NCBI RefSeq assembly: GCF_002920915.1
Contig: NZ_PQVF01000017.1
Location: 280-64,279, forward strand
Reading direction: 5' to 3'
Length of the DNA: 64,000 nucleotides
From: Solitalea longa
Lineage (GTDB): Bacteria; Bacteroidota; Bacteroidia; Sphingobacteriales; Sphingobacteriaceae
Shown piece by piece: positions 55,179-64,000 of the stretch. The position numbers and the translations under genes were made by a program. Numbering within the stretch: the first letter of the stretch is position 1; each line of letters starts with the position of its first letter. The notes under the pieces were generated by a model. It searched no databases. It saw only the letters and a list, made by a program, of their open reading frames with translations, and had not been told where the DNA came from.

Positions 55179-56111
55179 TTACCAAACGTTGCGAGGACAT
55201 TTTAATCGTCCTGAATTATTCAACTGAAGACCTAAGATGACCTCATGGCTACCTTTATGAAAATCTGTTAATTCGTTTACACCATAATCATATGAATAGG
55301 CCACATTTATTAATGAGCTGATATTTACCCCAAGCAACGCTGAAAAGCTGTCGGCTTTACGATAAGAAACACCTGCCCAAACTGTTTCCTGATACATCAG
55401 TTTAAAGTTAAAATCCATTGAAGCAGGAGCCGGATCGATCCATTTGATCATAATAGATGGTGTTGCTAAGAAATCATATCCAATAGGAAAACGATAACCT
55501 CCCGTAAAGAAGTAATGGGCACGATAGCGATTATCATCGGTATTATTAGCTGCACTTCCATAATTCAAGGTTACAGGAACAAGTTGCAAGCCAGAAGCTC
55601 CAACATAAAACTTATCAGAATATAACCAGATACCAGCAGATACGTCAGGTAAGAACTGAGAAATACGACTATTTGCAATTGCCGGATCATTAGGATCAGC
55701 AGGATTTAGCAAACTTGCATCGGTAGTATATTGGGTAAAGCCCGCTGATACACCAAATGAAACTTTCATCGCACCTGAAATAGGCAAGTGATAGGCATAA
55801 CTTCCATCAAAGGATAAGCGGCTGGTAGGACCTGTTTTATCAGAAACGATATTTCCTCCTATACCATGGTGACGATCATCAACATCTCCTATTGGCATTT
55901 GAAAAGAAAGATAACCGGTTTTAGGAGCAGCTTCAAGACCAACCCACTGAGAGCGGTAGCTCAATTTCATATCATAATAATCTTCAATACCGGCAATAGC
56001 AGGATTAAGGATATAATTGTTCTGCATGTAGAGTGTGTATTGCGGTCGTTGTTGACTATATACAAACCCGCCTAGCAGCAGTAAAATAAACGTTAGTAGT
56101 AAATTCTTCAT
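55179..56111 (-). CDS. PorP/SprF family type IX secretion membrane protein
   Basis: A 310-residue outer-membrane protein. The longest frame begins at 56165, but the ATG at 56111 gives the signal peptide directly (MKNLLLTFILLLLGGFVYSQ). The mature start QRPQYTLYMQNNYILNPAIAGIEDYYDMKLSYRSQWVG is the family hallmark, followed by beta-strands of a barrel. SprF/PorP proteins are partners for type IX substrates with type B sorting domains; the adhesin gene 250 bp downstream is the likely client. Confidence 0.93.
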   Translation of the reverse strand: MKNLLLTFILLLLGGFVYSQQRPQYTLYMQNNYILNPAIAGIEDYYDMKLSYRSQWVGLEAAPKTGYLSFQMPIGDVDDRHHGIGGNIVSDKTGPTSRLSFDGSYAYHLPISGAMKVSFGVSAGFTQYTTDASLLNPADPNDPAIANSRISQFLPDVSAGIWLYSDKFYVGASGLQLVPVTLNYGSAANNTDDNRYRAHYFFTGGYRFPIGYDFLATPSIMIKWIDPAPASMDFNFKLMYQETVWAGVSYRKADSFSALLGVNISSLINVAYSYDYGVNELTDFHKGSHEVILGLQLNNSGRLKCPRNVW

Positions 56112-56483
56112 TAAAATTACGGTTACGGTCTCGTTGCTGGTAAATCTACTCCTTTTGTACGGCAAATCATTAATATTAGTTTCATTATCTAAAACAAATG
56201 GTAGTCAAAATTTAAGCCAAAAGCCTCTTTAAAATTAATTCTTTTAACAGTTCCTAAAAGTAGCATTTATAAAAAACAGCCCTAATTAATGTACTAAAAA
56301 ACATTCAAAATATTAACTATTGATTTACATTTTTCGTGTTTACCAAATATAAACCAACATATAAAAAAATGATGCTTTATGTAACTTTTAAAACAAAAAT
56401 ACGGTAATAAACTCTAACCAAACTATTACATTATTACTTATTAATTAAACCAACACTTACCATACTTATTATTTGTAAATTTT
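56112..56483. other. AT-rich divergent spacer
   Basis: 372 bp, very AT-rich, between the divergent PorP-like and DUF4468 genes. It must hold both promoters, but no exact TTTG...TAnnTTTG pair was found and no gene or hairpin is evident. Confidence 0.45.
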
Positions 56484-57656
56484 ATGAAGAAATTTTTACT
56501 ACCGCTCCTATTTATATTACCTGTTACCCTGCTTGCACAAACTCCTCAATTTGCATTGAGTGACAGTACCAATAAAATTTCATACAAAGCTTCTGTCTCT
56601 GTAGATACCTCTTTCAATAAAGTAGAGCTTTTTCAACGTACAAAAGAATGGATCCAACTTAATTTCCAACAGGAAAACAAAGTACTTCATAAAGATGATT
56701 TAAAGAGCGGGACCATCATAGCAAAAGGATTTGCGGGTTACATTACTAAACTAAACAACGCTGAGTTTCAAAACAAACTTACCTGGACCATGACCATTAC
56801 AGTTCGCAATGGTGGGTATAATTATGAAATGACTGATATCTATTCATCAGAAAACGCTTCGGGCAATAATGCTTTTACTGCCACATGGACCACTCCTATT
56901 GAAGATCTTCTTTTAAAAGAAATAGCATTTAAAGATAATGGCGATTATAAACCATTAAATAAAATGCATGCAGTTGCTACAGATAAATTAATCAAGGAAG
57001 CAATTGCAAGTTTGAATAAGTTCCTAAATCCGGTAGATGTATCAGCCATTGCCAAAAGAGCTGATCAACTAAATTCCGAATTCAATAAAAATACACCTGC
57101 ACAAACTGTAGCTTCAACAAATCCAGTCTCAGTAGTTGTTGAACAAAAAACTGCACCTGTTCAAACTGTGGCTGCAAATAATAATCAACCTAAAGCTGAA
57201 ACCAAAACAGAGGTTTTGGTAGCTAATAACACTTCGACGATCGAACCTGTAAAACAACAATCGGTTGCAGCCCAATTATCGGCCAGCAAACCAGCAGAAG
57301 CTCCAAAAACAATGGAAGATTTGAAGAAGATGCAAGACGACATTAAGAAATTAGAGTTGGAGTTGAAGAAACAAAAAGAGACTGATGAGTTAAAACTGAA
57401 ACTGCAAAAAGAAATTGATGAGTTAAATGCAGAAATAAAGCAGTTGGAAAATAAAAAGGCCGCCTTAAAAACAGAAAGCACTGCTAACACCGATTCTCCT
57501 AAAACAATGGAGGATTTGAAAAAAATGCAGGATAATATTAAAAAGCTTGAAGCAGGAATTAAGATTCAGAACGAAATAGATAAACTGAAAGACGATGTTA
57601 AAAAATTAGAAGCTAAAAAAGCTGAATTAAGATCACCGATTGCCAGCGCCAAATAG
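56484..57656 (+). CDS. Secreted DUF4468 protein with coiled-coil repeat tail
   Basis: A 390-residue exported protein: the signal peptide ends at LLAQ (about 19). Residues about 30-185 form a DUF4468-type domain (KVELFQRTKEWIQLNF .. GFAGYITKL .. WTMTITVRNGGYNYEMTDI), followed by a low-complexity Ala/Val/Thr/Gln linker (190-270) and a charged coiled coil. That tail contains a duplicated unit starting PKTMEDLKKMQD (about 276 and 341), so it grew by internal duplication. Function is unknown. Confidence 0.82.
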   Translation: MKKFLLPLLFILPVTLLAQTPQFALSDSTNKISYKASVSVDTSFNKVELFQRTKEWIQLNFQQENKVLHKDDLKSGTIIAKGFAGYITKLNNAEFQNKLTWTMTITVRNGGYNYEMTDIYSSENASGNNAFTATWTTPIEDLLLKEIAFKDNGDYKPLNKMHAVATDKLIKEAIASLNKFLNPVDVSAIAKRADQLNSEFNKNTPAQTVASTNPVSVVVEQKTAPVQTVAANNNQPKAETKTEVLVANNTSTIEPVKQQSVAAQLSASKPAEAPKTMEDLKKMQDDIKKLELELKKQKETDELKLKLQKEIDELNAEIKQLENKKAALKTESTANTDSPKTMEDLKKMQDNIKKLEAGIKIQNEIDKLKDDVKKLEAKKAELRSPIASAK

Positions 57657-57684
57657 TACTACGATTTTAACTTTTTCAAGCATT

Positions 57685-57715
57685 TGACCCCTGTCCATAA
57701 AAGGCAGGGGTTTTC
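57685..57715 (+). terminator. Terminator after DUF4468 gene
   Basis: Stem ACCCCTG / CAGGGGT with loop TCCATAAAAGG and TTTTCTTTT tail. Confidence 0.78.
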
Positions 57716-57829
57716 TTTTGCTAACCCCAAATCCAAAGCAAATCAAGTTTGTTTATAGATGTGCATGGTAAGGATCTTAAAAATCATCGAAACCTTATGA
57801 GCTTAACACCTTGAATTAACATACCCCAC

Positions 57830-57869
57830 AAAAAAAATGCACCGTCCGACGGGGAGCCGAAAGGTGCAT
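57830..57869 (-). terminator. Structured terminator on the minus strand
   Basis: On the minus strand ATGCACC / GGTGCAT encloses a GC-rich inner part (CCGTCGGACGG-like) and is followed by eight T. It lies about 240 bp after the DUF1801 stop and is more complex than the other terminators here, so it may end a small RNA. Confidence 0.6.
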
Positions 57870-58112
57870 ACAATTAAACCAAACCGTATATGTATATACA
57901 ATCTTCATTCCGAATATTGCCAAACCCTATTCAACTATAGGTAATCAATAAAAATTACTTATAACCAATAGTTTATCAAATTGATTAAAAATTAGAATAT
58001 TTTCAATAAGTGCATTATAATTTGGACACATGTGTATGGAGATTTTGACAGTATTGCAACAGAAATTATTATTTTATGAAAATATCATACGAAACAAATC
58101 AATAGATAGATC
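57870..58112. other. Spacer before DUF1801 gene, possible sRNA region
   Basis: About 240 bp of AT-rich sequence between the structured terminator and the DUF1801 stop. It has no open frame. It could be the 3' untranslated region of the DUF1801 transcript or a separate minus-strand small RNA. Confidence 0.35.
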
Positions 58113-58514
58113 TTATTTCAATCGATCTAACCTTCCTTTTCTTTTGATCAGGTTTTTATAATCCCATTGAATATGGATCGCTTTCTCCAACCAGCGTCTT
58201 AAATCTTCGATATTTATTTCGTTTGAAGAGGTATAACGCGCTTCGGCAGCTTTAAATGACCCTTCATTAGCCAAGCCTGTTTCATCAAATGATTGTCCGC
58301 TCCAAAATAACAATCGTACACAATCTTTTAATTTGCTATAACCGGCAATAGGGTTTCCGTCTAAAAACCATACTGGATGAGCATGCCAGATCTTTCGTTC
58401 GGCGCCAGGTAAATTATTGGTAATTTCTTGGGCGAGTATGTTACAAATATTCCGATCCTCTTGCGCAAGCGCATCATTATACGATTGTATATCTATGTGT
58501 TTTTCAGTAGCCAT
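58113..58514 (-). CDS. DUF1801 domain protein
   Basis: A 133-residue small cytoplasmic protein of the DUF1801 (YdhG-like) family: KIWHAHPVWFLDGNPIAGYSKLKDCVRLLFWSG is the core. No enzymatic function is established for the family. Confidence 0.83.
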   Translation of the reverse strand: MATEKHIDIQSYNDALAQEDRNICNILAQEITNNLPGAERKIWHAHPVWFLDGNPIAGYSKLKDCVRLLFWSGQSFDETGLANEGSFKAAEARYTSSNEINIEDLRRWLEKAIHIQWDYKNLIKRKGRLDRLK

Positions 58515-58770
58515 GATTGTGTATGTTTTTCTTGCAACAAATCAGCTCAATTTACCAATTTAAAACATGAAATGAGTTGAGAACCCGAGCCTACCATCTT
58601 TTGCAACAGGCAGAGTTATCTGCTTAACAATAAAACTCCATCCTGCTGTATTTCAATAATTTAAATATATTTTGCTTTTGTAATTTTTTAATTACAATTT
58701 ACATATCACACTATGTATATTCTAAATCAGCCAGTTAGAATTTTTATTAAAAACAGCCAATTTTATCATT
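58515..58770. other. Divergent spacer before the amylase gene
   Basis: 256 bp, AT-rich, between divergent genes. TATTTTGC near 58669 is a loose -7 match. No gene seen. Confidence 0.35.
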
Positions 58771-60639
58771 ATGAAAACAAACTTAATGCATCCCTGCATT
58801 ACAGTCTCTCCTGCCAGGGAACGTGTTGTAATGCGACTATTTAAACAAACATCACTATTACTCGGATTATTCCTTACGCTAAACTTTTCATTTTCATCCT
58901 GTAAAAAAGATTCAGAATTAATCACAAGCGGAGAGCTAAACAAAGAGCTTTCAAAGCAAAATAGTTCCAAATCTACCGAAGCCGTTACAAGTGGAGGTCA
59001 AACAGGGGTAATGATGCAGGGCTTTTATTGGGACGTACCAATGACTACCCCAGCAGGGTCCTGGTGGCAAAACCTGCAAGCTAAAGCAACTGAATTATCA
59101 CAAGCAGGAATCACAGCCATTTGGATTCCTCCGGCCAATAAAGGTGGAAGTGTATACGATGTAGGTTATGGCGTATATGACCATTATGATTTAGGGGAGT
59201 TTAATCAAAAAGGAACGGTAGCTACCCGTTATGGAACTTTAGGTCAGCTTCAGTCGGCCATTTCAGCACTTCATCAAAACAATATAGGCGTTTACGAAGA
59301 CATTGTAATGAACCATATGATGAATGCTGATTATTCGGAAACGGTGAATGGTAAAACCGTATGGACCGGGTTTAACTTTCCCGGCAGAAACAATACCTAC
59401 AGTTCATTTACCTGGAATCATAATAATTTCAATGCGGTTGACCAGAGCGGCTGGATCATGTTTAACAATTGGGATTTTCAGCCTTATAACAATGGCGATT
59501 TTTATGATGGATTGATGGGCTGCGAGATCAGATTTTCAGATGCAGCACAAAGAAACGAAATGGTTACATGGGGTAATTGGATCACGCAGAAATTGAGTCT
59601 GGACGGCTATCGCTTGGATGCGGTAAAACATATCCATACCTCATTCCTAAACCAATGGCTCGACAATGTAAAGGGTTCCCGTTTTGCGGTGGGTGAATGC
59701 TGGTCAAATGACATACAAAACCTTCAAAATTACGTTTCATCAACCGGAGGCAGAATGAGCGTTTTTGATGTTCCATTGCATTACACATTTAAAGCGATGA
59801 GTGACGGTAATGGAAGTTGGGATATGCGAGGCTTGCAGTTTGCTGGCTTCACTGAGGCCAATGGAGATCTATCAGTTCCATTTGTTGACAACCACGATAC
59901 CGATGCCCCTTCCGGTGCTTTACGTTCGCCGGTAGTTAATTTAAAGATGCTGGCATACAGTTATATTTTGTTGCGTCAGAAAGGATATCCATGTGTGTTT
60001 TACAGAGATTATTATGAATATGGATTGGGTAATCAAATAAAGAAACTGATAGAGATCAGAAAGAACAATGCTTATGGAGCTTCTTATGAATACACCAGCG
60101 TTAACGATGCAAATGTATATGTTTATTCACGTTCAGGTGATGCTACACACAAGGGCTTATTAATGTTGTTGAATGACGGAAGCAATGCAGCAAGTAAAGG
60201 CGTTACTACTCCATTCCCTAATGCAACTCTGACAGACAAAACAGGTAATACCGCCGGCACTGTTACTACAAATGCAAGCGGTTACGGTGTTTTCCCGGTT
60301 AACGCTCGAAATTATGCAGTTTGGGTACCAAATAGCACAGGAGGCGGATCCAATACATCTGTAACTTTCAATATTACCTACAACAATACCGTTTCCGGAC
60401 AGGATCTTTACATTATTGGAAGTATACCGGCATTGGGAAGTTGGAATACGGCAAATGCTGTAAAAATGACTTGCCCGGCATGGCCGGCATGGACACAAAC
60501 CATTTCATTACCAACCGGGCAATCTATCGAGTATAAGTATATCCGCAAGGATGCAAGCGGTAATGTTTTATGGGAACCAGGTTCAAACAAAAACATTACA
60601 CCTACGGGTTCAACACAAACCCGAAACGACACATGGTAG
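58771..60639 (+). CDS. Surface alpha-amylase: GH13 with C-terminal CBM20
   Basis: A 622-residue starch-degrading lipoprotein. The catalytic barrel has the GH13 signatures: nucleophile Asp in GYRLDAVKHI, acid/base Glu in VGECWS and the transition-state Asp in FVDNHDT. The last 95 residues are a starch-binding CBM20 (GQDLYIIGSIPALGSW, QSIEYKYIRKD, WEPGSNK). A lipobox-like SFSSC ends the leader, so it is probably cell-anchored. The first ATG (58771) gives a long N-terminus of 20 residues before MRLFKQTSLLLG; the ATG at 58831 is a good alternative start. A terminator follows. Confidence 0.92.
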   Translation: MKTNLMHPCITVSPARERVVMRLFKQTSLLLGLFLTLNFSFSSCKKDSELITSGELNKELSKQNSSKSTEAVTSGGQTGVMMQGFYWDVPMTTPAGSWWQNLQAKATELSQAGITAIWIPPANKGGSVYDVGYGVYDHYDLGEFNQKGTVATRYGTLGQLQSAISALHQNNIGVYEDIVMNHMMNADYSETVNGKTVWTGFNFPGRNNTYSSFTWNHNNFNAVDQSGWIMFNNWDFQPYNNGDFYDGLMGCEIRFSDAAQRNEMVTWGNWITQKLSLDGYRLDAVKHIHTSFLNQWLDNVKGSRFAVGECWSNDIQNLQNYVSSTGGRMSVFDVPLHYTFKAMSDGNGSWDMRGLQFAGFTEANGDLSVPFVDNHDTDAPSGALRSPVVNLKMLAYSYILLRQKGYPCVFYRDYYEYGLGNQIKKLIEIRKNNAYGASYEYTSVNDANVYVYSRSGDATHKGLLMLLNDGSNAASKGVTTPFPNATLTDKTGNTAGTVTTNASGYGVFPVNARNYAVWVPNSTGGGSNTSVTFNITYNNTVSGQDLYIIGSIPALGSWNTANAVKMTCPAWPAWTQTISLPTGQSIEYKYIRKDASGNVLWEPGSNKNITPTGSTQTRNDTW

Positions 60640-60666
60640 AATGGTTTAGATATATATAGTGAAACC

Positions 60667-60700
60667 AAAACAGGTAAGCATTTTTCGCTTACCTGTTTGT
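60667..60700 (+). terminator. Terminator after the amylase gene
   Basis: Perfect stem AAACAGGTAAGC / GCTTACCTGTTT with loop ATTTTTC and T residues. Confidence 0.85.
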
Positions 60701-60871
60701 TTTATAATTATTCCATCTATAAGAAGGGCAGTAAGTAAACGACTGGGTAACTTTTAGGAAATAACTTGAACTACCTTTAAATAAGAGATTTACTGCACGT
60801 AATTTTAATTCATAACCACCCATTTAAACTTTTTTCTGTAAGTTTAATATAACCTATTAAAACGCTGCTTC

Positions 60872-61525
60872 ATGGGGGGTAAGCTTCACAAACTTGAACG
60901 ATTTCTTTTCAGGTATAACCTGATCCCACCTAAGAAATGGAGACCTGCTGCAATTGTAGCAGTAGCTACCTTTATTGGATTAGGTCTTTATGTATTGCGA
61001 TTAAGCAATGCTGCATCTTACCTTTCAGATGACCCTCAGGCCTGCGTCAACTGCCACCTAATGACACCACAATATATTACCTGGAGTCATAGTTCACATA
61101 GAGAAGTGGCTAGCTGCAACGACTGTCATGTGCCTCATAATAATGTTTTCAGCAAGTATTATTTTAAAGCTAAGGATGGATTATACCATGCCTCCATTTT
61201 TACATTGCGGGCAGAGCCCCAGGTCATTAAAGCCAAAAGTGCTTCTATTGAGGTGATCCAGGAAAACTGCGTCCGGTGCCATGTAAACCAGGTAACAGAT
61301 GCAAAAATGGCCGGGTTTGTAGAAGATCACCATGCCAAAAGAACTGATAGAACTTGTTGGGAATGTCATCGGGAGGTTCCGCATGGCAGGGTAAAAAGTC
61401 TGTCTTCCGTAGGTTTACAATTAGAGCCTATACGGGAGTATGCTTCACCCGATATGAAAATTATACCCGACTGGCTTCAAAAAACAATGGAAGAAAATAA
61501 ACAGAAATCAACCCAAACGAAATAA
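60872..61525 (+). CDS. nrfH: Cytochrome c nitrite reductase small subunit NrfH
   Basis: A 217-residue NapC/NirT-type quinol-oxidising cytochrome. One membrane helix (about 24-43) anchors a periplasmic domain with four haem sites: CVNCH (58-62), CNDCH (82-86), CVRCH (133-137) and CWECH (162-166). It hands electrons from menaquinol to NrfA, whose gene starts 23 bp later. Codon choice here looks richer in G and C than in the genes to the left. Confidence 0.95.
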   Translation: MGGKLHKLERFLFRYNLIPPKKWRPAAIVAVATFIGLGLYVLRLSNAASYLSDDPQACVNCHLMTPQYITWSHSSHREVASCNDCHVPHNNVFSKYYFKAKDGLYHASIFTLRAEPQVIKAKSASIEVIQENCVRCHVNQVTDAKMAGFVEDHHAKRTDRTCWECHREVPHGRVKSLSSVGLQLEPIREYASPDMKIIPDWLQKTMEENKQKSTQTK

Positions 61526-61548
61526 GGATATCAATCAATAACTGTTCT

Positions 61549-63036
61549 ATGAAAAATTGGATACTTTTTTTAGGAACCATAGTAGTAACTTTTTTGCTGG
61601 CTATGCTGGTCTTTTCTATCATGAATAGAAAAACTGAAGCAAAGTTTGCTTACCATGCTCAGGTGGCCATTGAAGGCATTGAGCCGAGGGATACCTTGTG
61701 GGGATTGAATTATCCCCGTCAATATCAATCTTACCAGAAAACCAAGGATACTACATTCAAGAGCATGTATAACACCAGTGGTTTCCGTGATGCATTAGCA
61801 GAAAACCCGGAAACGATCATTCTTTGGGCAGGCTACGCTTTTAGCAAAGGGTATAATCAGCCCAGGGGGCATAACCATGCCGTGCGGGATGTACTTGCCT
61901 CGGTGCGCATCGGGGCCCCGAAAGAACCGGGTGGCGGAGTGATGCCCAGTACTTGCTGGACCTGTAAGAGTCCGGATGTCCCTCGCCTGATGAAGGAAAT
62001 AGGCGTAACTCAGTTTTACAGTAAAAAGCTATCAGATTTTGGGAGCCAAATAATCAATCCTATTGGATGTGCAGACTGCCATGATCCCCAAACAATGAAT
62101 CTGACCATCACTAGACCGGCACTTATAGAAGCATTCCAGTCGATGGGAAAGAATATCAACCAGGCCTCCCACCAGGAAATGCGTTCGCTGGTATGTGCAC
62201 AATGCCATGTTGAATACTATTTCGACAAAACCAATCCAACAAAAAAAGGTGCCCAATACCTGACCTTTCCATGGAAAAATGGATATACCGTGGAAGATAT
62301 GATTGCCTACTACGACAGCATTGGTTTTGCTGACTGGGTTCATCCTTTGAGCAAGGCAAAAATGCTGAAAGCACAACATCCGGATTATGAGATTTACACA
62401 TTTGGCGTACATGCAAAAAGAGGTGTTTCCTGTGCCGACTGCCATATGCCTTACGGCACAGAAGGCGGTCAGAAATTTACCGATCATCATATCGGCTCTC
62501 CTTTGGCGAATGTTGAAAACTCCTGTTTTGTGTGTCATAGAACGAAAGTGGAAGATTTGGTAAGTGATGTATATGAACGCCAGGGAAAGGTAAAAGAAAG
62601 CATTTCCCAATTGCAAAGACACATTGCCATGGCCCATCTGGAGGCCGAACAAGCATGGAAGTTAGGAGCAACTGAAGCCCAGATGAAAAATATTCTCCTG
62701 GGAATTCGGCATGCGCAGTTCCGCTGGGATTATGTTGCCGCCTCCCATGGTGCGGGATTCCACGCTCCATTAGAATCGAGCCGCATCTTAGCTGCTGGTA
62801 CTGCTATTATACAAGATGCACGGATAGAGCTAGCCCGATTATTGGCAACTTTAGGTTATAACCAACAAGTGAAAATGCCCGATTTAAACAGTAAATCTGC
62901 GCTGCAGGCTTATATTGGAGTTAACCTCGAAAAAGAAAAAATGGATAAGGCAGATTTTCTGGAACAGGTAGTTCCTAAATGGCTTAAGGAAGGAAAAGAA
63001 AGAGAAGCCCGGAAAAAAGTGACCATGCTCAGATAA
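61549..63036 (+). CDS. nrfA: Ammonia-forming cytochrome c nitrite reductase NrfA
   Basis: A 495-residue pentahaem enzyme reducing nitrite to ammonium in the periplasm. The active-site haem is the lysine-ligated CWTCK (136-140); the others are CADCH (174-178), CAQCH (216-220), CADCH (295-299) and CFVCH (326-330). A single N-terminal helix (about 5-24) serves as signal or anchor. With NrfH it forms the membrane complex for respiratory nitrite ammonification. Calcium-site and nitrite-pocket details cannot be judged without an alignment. Confidence 0.97.
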   Translation: MKNWILFLGTIVVTFLLAMLVFSIMNRKTEAKFAYHAQVAIEGIEPRDTLWGLNYPRQYQSYQKTKDTTFKSMYNTSGFRDALAENPETIILWAGYAFSKGYNQPRGHNHAVRDVLASVRIGAPKEPGGGVMPSTCWTCKSPDVPRLMKEIGVTQFYSKKLSDFGSQIINPIGCADCHDPQTMNLTITRPALIEAFQSMGKNINQASHQEMRSLVCAQCHVEYYFDKTNPTKKGAQYLTFPWKNGYTVEDMIAYYDSIGFADWVHPLSKAKMLKAQHPDYEIYTFGVHAKRGVSCADCHMPYGTEGGQKFTDHHIGSPLANVENSCFVCHRTKVEDLVSDVYERQGKVKESISQLQRHIAMAHLEAEQAWKLGATEAQMKNILLGIRHAQFRWDYVAASHGAGFHAPLESSRILAAGTAIIQDARIELARLLATLGYNQQVKMPDLNSKSALQAYIGVNLEKEKMDKADFLEQVVPKWLKEGKEREARKKVTMLR

Positions 63037-63206
63037 AATATTCCTTCATACTTAAAACGATGTATACCTTAAATTTCTAACATAAGACCGGTCTGGTTCT
63101 GACCTTCGTCTCGGCAATTTAAAAAACATTCAAAAATGGGAATACCTTATGTTAATCTTCAGACCTGGCATGAAAAACAAGTTTATTAGCATTTTACTAT
63201 AAGAAC

Positions 63207-64000
63207 ATGAGGTATATTAACTTCTTACTTTCCACGAGGGTCACGCTTGTATTATTGATTTCCTTTGCGGCTGCAATGGCGGCTGCTACATTTATAGAAA
63301 ATGACTATGGCACTCCTGTAGCACGAGCCCTGGTATACGAGGCCTGGTGGTTTGAAATGATCATGGTATGGCTGGCGATTAATTTCGTGGCCCATATAGG
63401 CCATTACAAACTTTTTCATAAAAACCGATGGCCTATTGGCATGTTCCACCTAGCTTTCGTTTTTATCATTTTAGGGGCAGGTGTTACCCGGTACTTTGGC
63501 AGGGAAGGCACTATTCATATCCGTGAAGGGAAGGCTGAAAGTATTTTTTATACCCACAACCGCTACCTCCAATTAAAACAACTGTCAGTTACTTCCAGTA
63601 AACGTTTCGAAAAACCTATAACGCTGATCAGCCATAACTTCAAGCCCCAAAGTACAACGATCCTATTCAATGAACCTTTATTCAAAGTCATTTTTCAGGA
63701 ATACATTACAGGGGGAAAAGAGCAGATCATAAAAGGAAATCAAACCTATTTTGATTTGGCAGTGGCACTAGGTAACGGAAGAGAAGATCACCTGATTAGG
63801 CGAGGTGACTCCTTGCTGATGGGTAATATATCCCTGGGAACACTAAAAGAATCTAGCAATCCAATAAAAGTATTTAAGATTGATAATGCTTGGATGATCC
63901 GCTCGGATATACATATGCAAATCATGGAAATGTCCACGCAGAAAATCAGCGTTTTACATGCCCGAGAAATCAAACCTTTACAGTTACGATCATTATACCA
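63207..64000 (+). CDS. Cytochrome c assembly protein, ResB/CcsB part (partial, runs off window)
   Basis: An open frame from the ATG at 63207 reaches the window edge (264 codons, no stop). It begins MRYINFLLSTRVTLVLL and has three early membrane helices (about 8-28, 48-68, 78-98), then the segment YFGREGTIHIREGKAES and a long periplasmic part, as in ResB/CcsB of system II. In Bacteroidota this is often fused to CcsA and sits next to nrfHA, so it probably attaches the nine haems of NrfH and NrfA. The CcsA half lies outside the window. Confidence 0.85.
   Translation, partial: MRYINFLLSTRVTLVLLISFAAAMAAATFIENDYGTPVARALVYEAWWFEMIMVWLAINFVAHIGHYKLFHKNRWPIGMFHLAFVFIILGAGVTRYFGREGTIHIREGKAESIFYTHNRYLQLKQLSVTSSKRFEKPITLISHNFKPQSTTILFNEPLFKVIFQEYITGGKEQIIKGNQTYFDLAVALGNGREDHLIRRGDSLLMGNISLGTLKESSNPIKVFKIDNAWMIRSDIHMQIMEMSTQKISVLHAREIKPLQLRSLY

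Noticed and set aside
62032-62652. 206-codon minus-strand frame opposite nrfA
   Set aside because: A mirror frame created by the coding bias of nrfA; the nrfA frame has all five haem sites.

Overview
The window looks like a chromosome segment from a low-GC member of the Bacteroidota, most like the Sphingobacteriales (Solitalea/Pedobacter-like). The evidence is: promoters of the TTTG-N18/19-TAnnTTTG type; start codons without clear Shine-Dalgarno sequences; a type IX secretion pair (PorP/SprF-like protein plus a protein with the gliding-motility C-terminal sorting domain); S9 and S46 dipeptidyl-peptidases; FucP-type sugar permeases; and DUF4468, DUF6580 and DUF2905 proteins. The genus is inferred from gene content and style; no database search was possible.

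Layout. 1-2316: truncated tRNA-Ser and a 7TM-HD (PgpH-like) phosphodiesterase. 2474-5636: thiolase, a lipoprotein and a secreted protein of unknown function. 5668-11249: a peptide-use block (DPP IV and two POT peptide transporters). 11414-17573: DPM1-like glycosyltransferase, MgtE, a TPR protein and gyrA. 17763-22958: hemF, an MFS transporter, a hotdog-fold protein, an AlbA_2 protein and a MATE exporter. 22955-28035: histone-deacetylase-like hydrolase, GH19 lysozyme-like enzyme with a small partner, queD, kynureninase, 3-methyladenine glycosylase and free-methionine sulfoxide reductase. 28328-36345: S46 peptidase (DPP11-like), two FucP-family permeases, a nucleotidyltransferase and a DUF6580 membrane protein. 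36416-43824: a minus-strand vitamin B12 operon headed by a consensus promoter and a cobalamin riboswitch (btuB, second DUF6580, cobU, PP-loop ATPase, cobT, cobS, cobC, sirtuin). 43952-48062: ABC transporter pair, SRPBCC protein, endonuclease III, tRNA-His, GNAT protein and methylmalonyl-CoA epimerase. 48241-52449: iscS-iscU-iscA and a long-chain acyl-CoA synthetase. 52523-58514: type IX secretion pair, DUF4468 coiled-coil protein and DUF1801 protein. 58771-64000: surface alpha-amylase, then nitrite ammonification genes nrfH-nrfA and the start of a cytochrome c assembly gene that runs off the window.

How it fits together. The cell appears to digest external peptides and starch, import dipeptides and sugars, salvage corrinoids rather than make them de novo (only nucleotide-loop genes are present), and respire nitrite. 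The most interesting material is the B12 operon. It carries three less expected members: a DUF6580 membrane protein directly after btuB with a paralogue 60 bp beyond the other end of the operon, a Dph6-like PP-loop ATPase fused into the cob genes with zero spacing, and a sirtuin that has lost most zinc-ribbon cysteines. Outside genes, many spacers are built from degenerate iterations of a short word that differs from spacer to spacer. The two tRNA genes share an 11-base initial transcribed sequence after the -7 box. No CRISPR array, insertion sequence, prophage or rRNA gene was seen.
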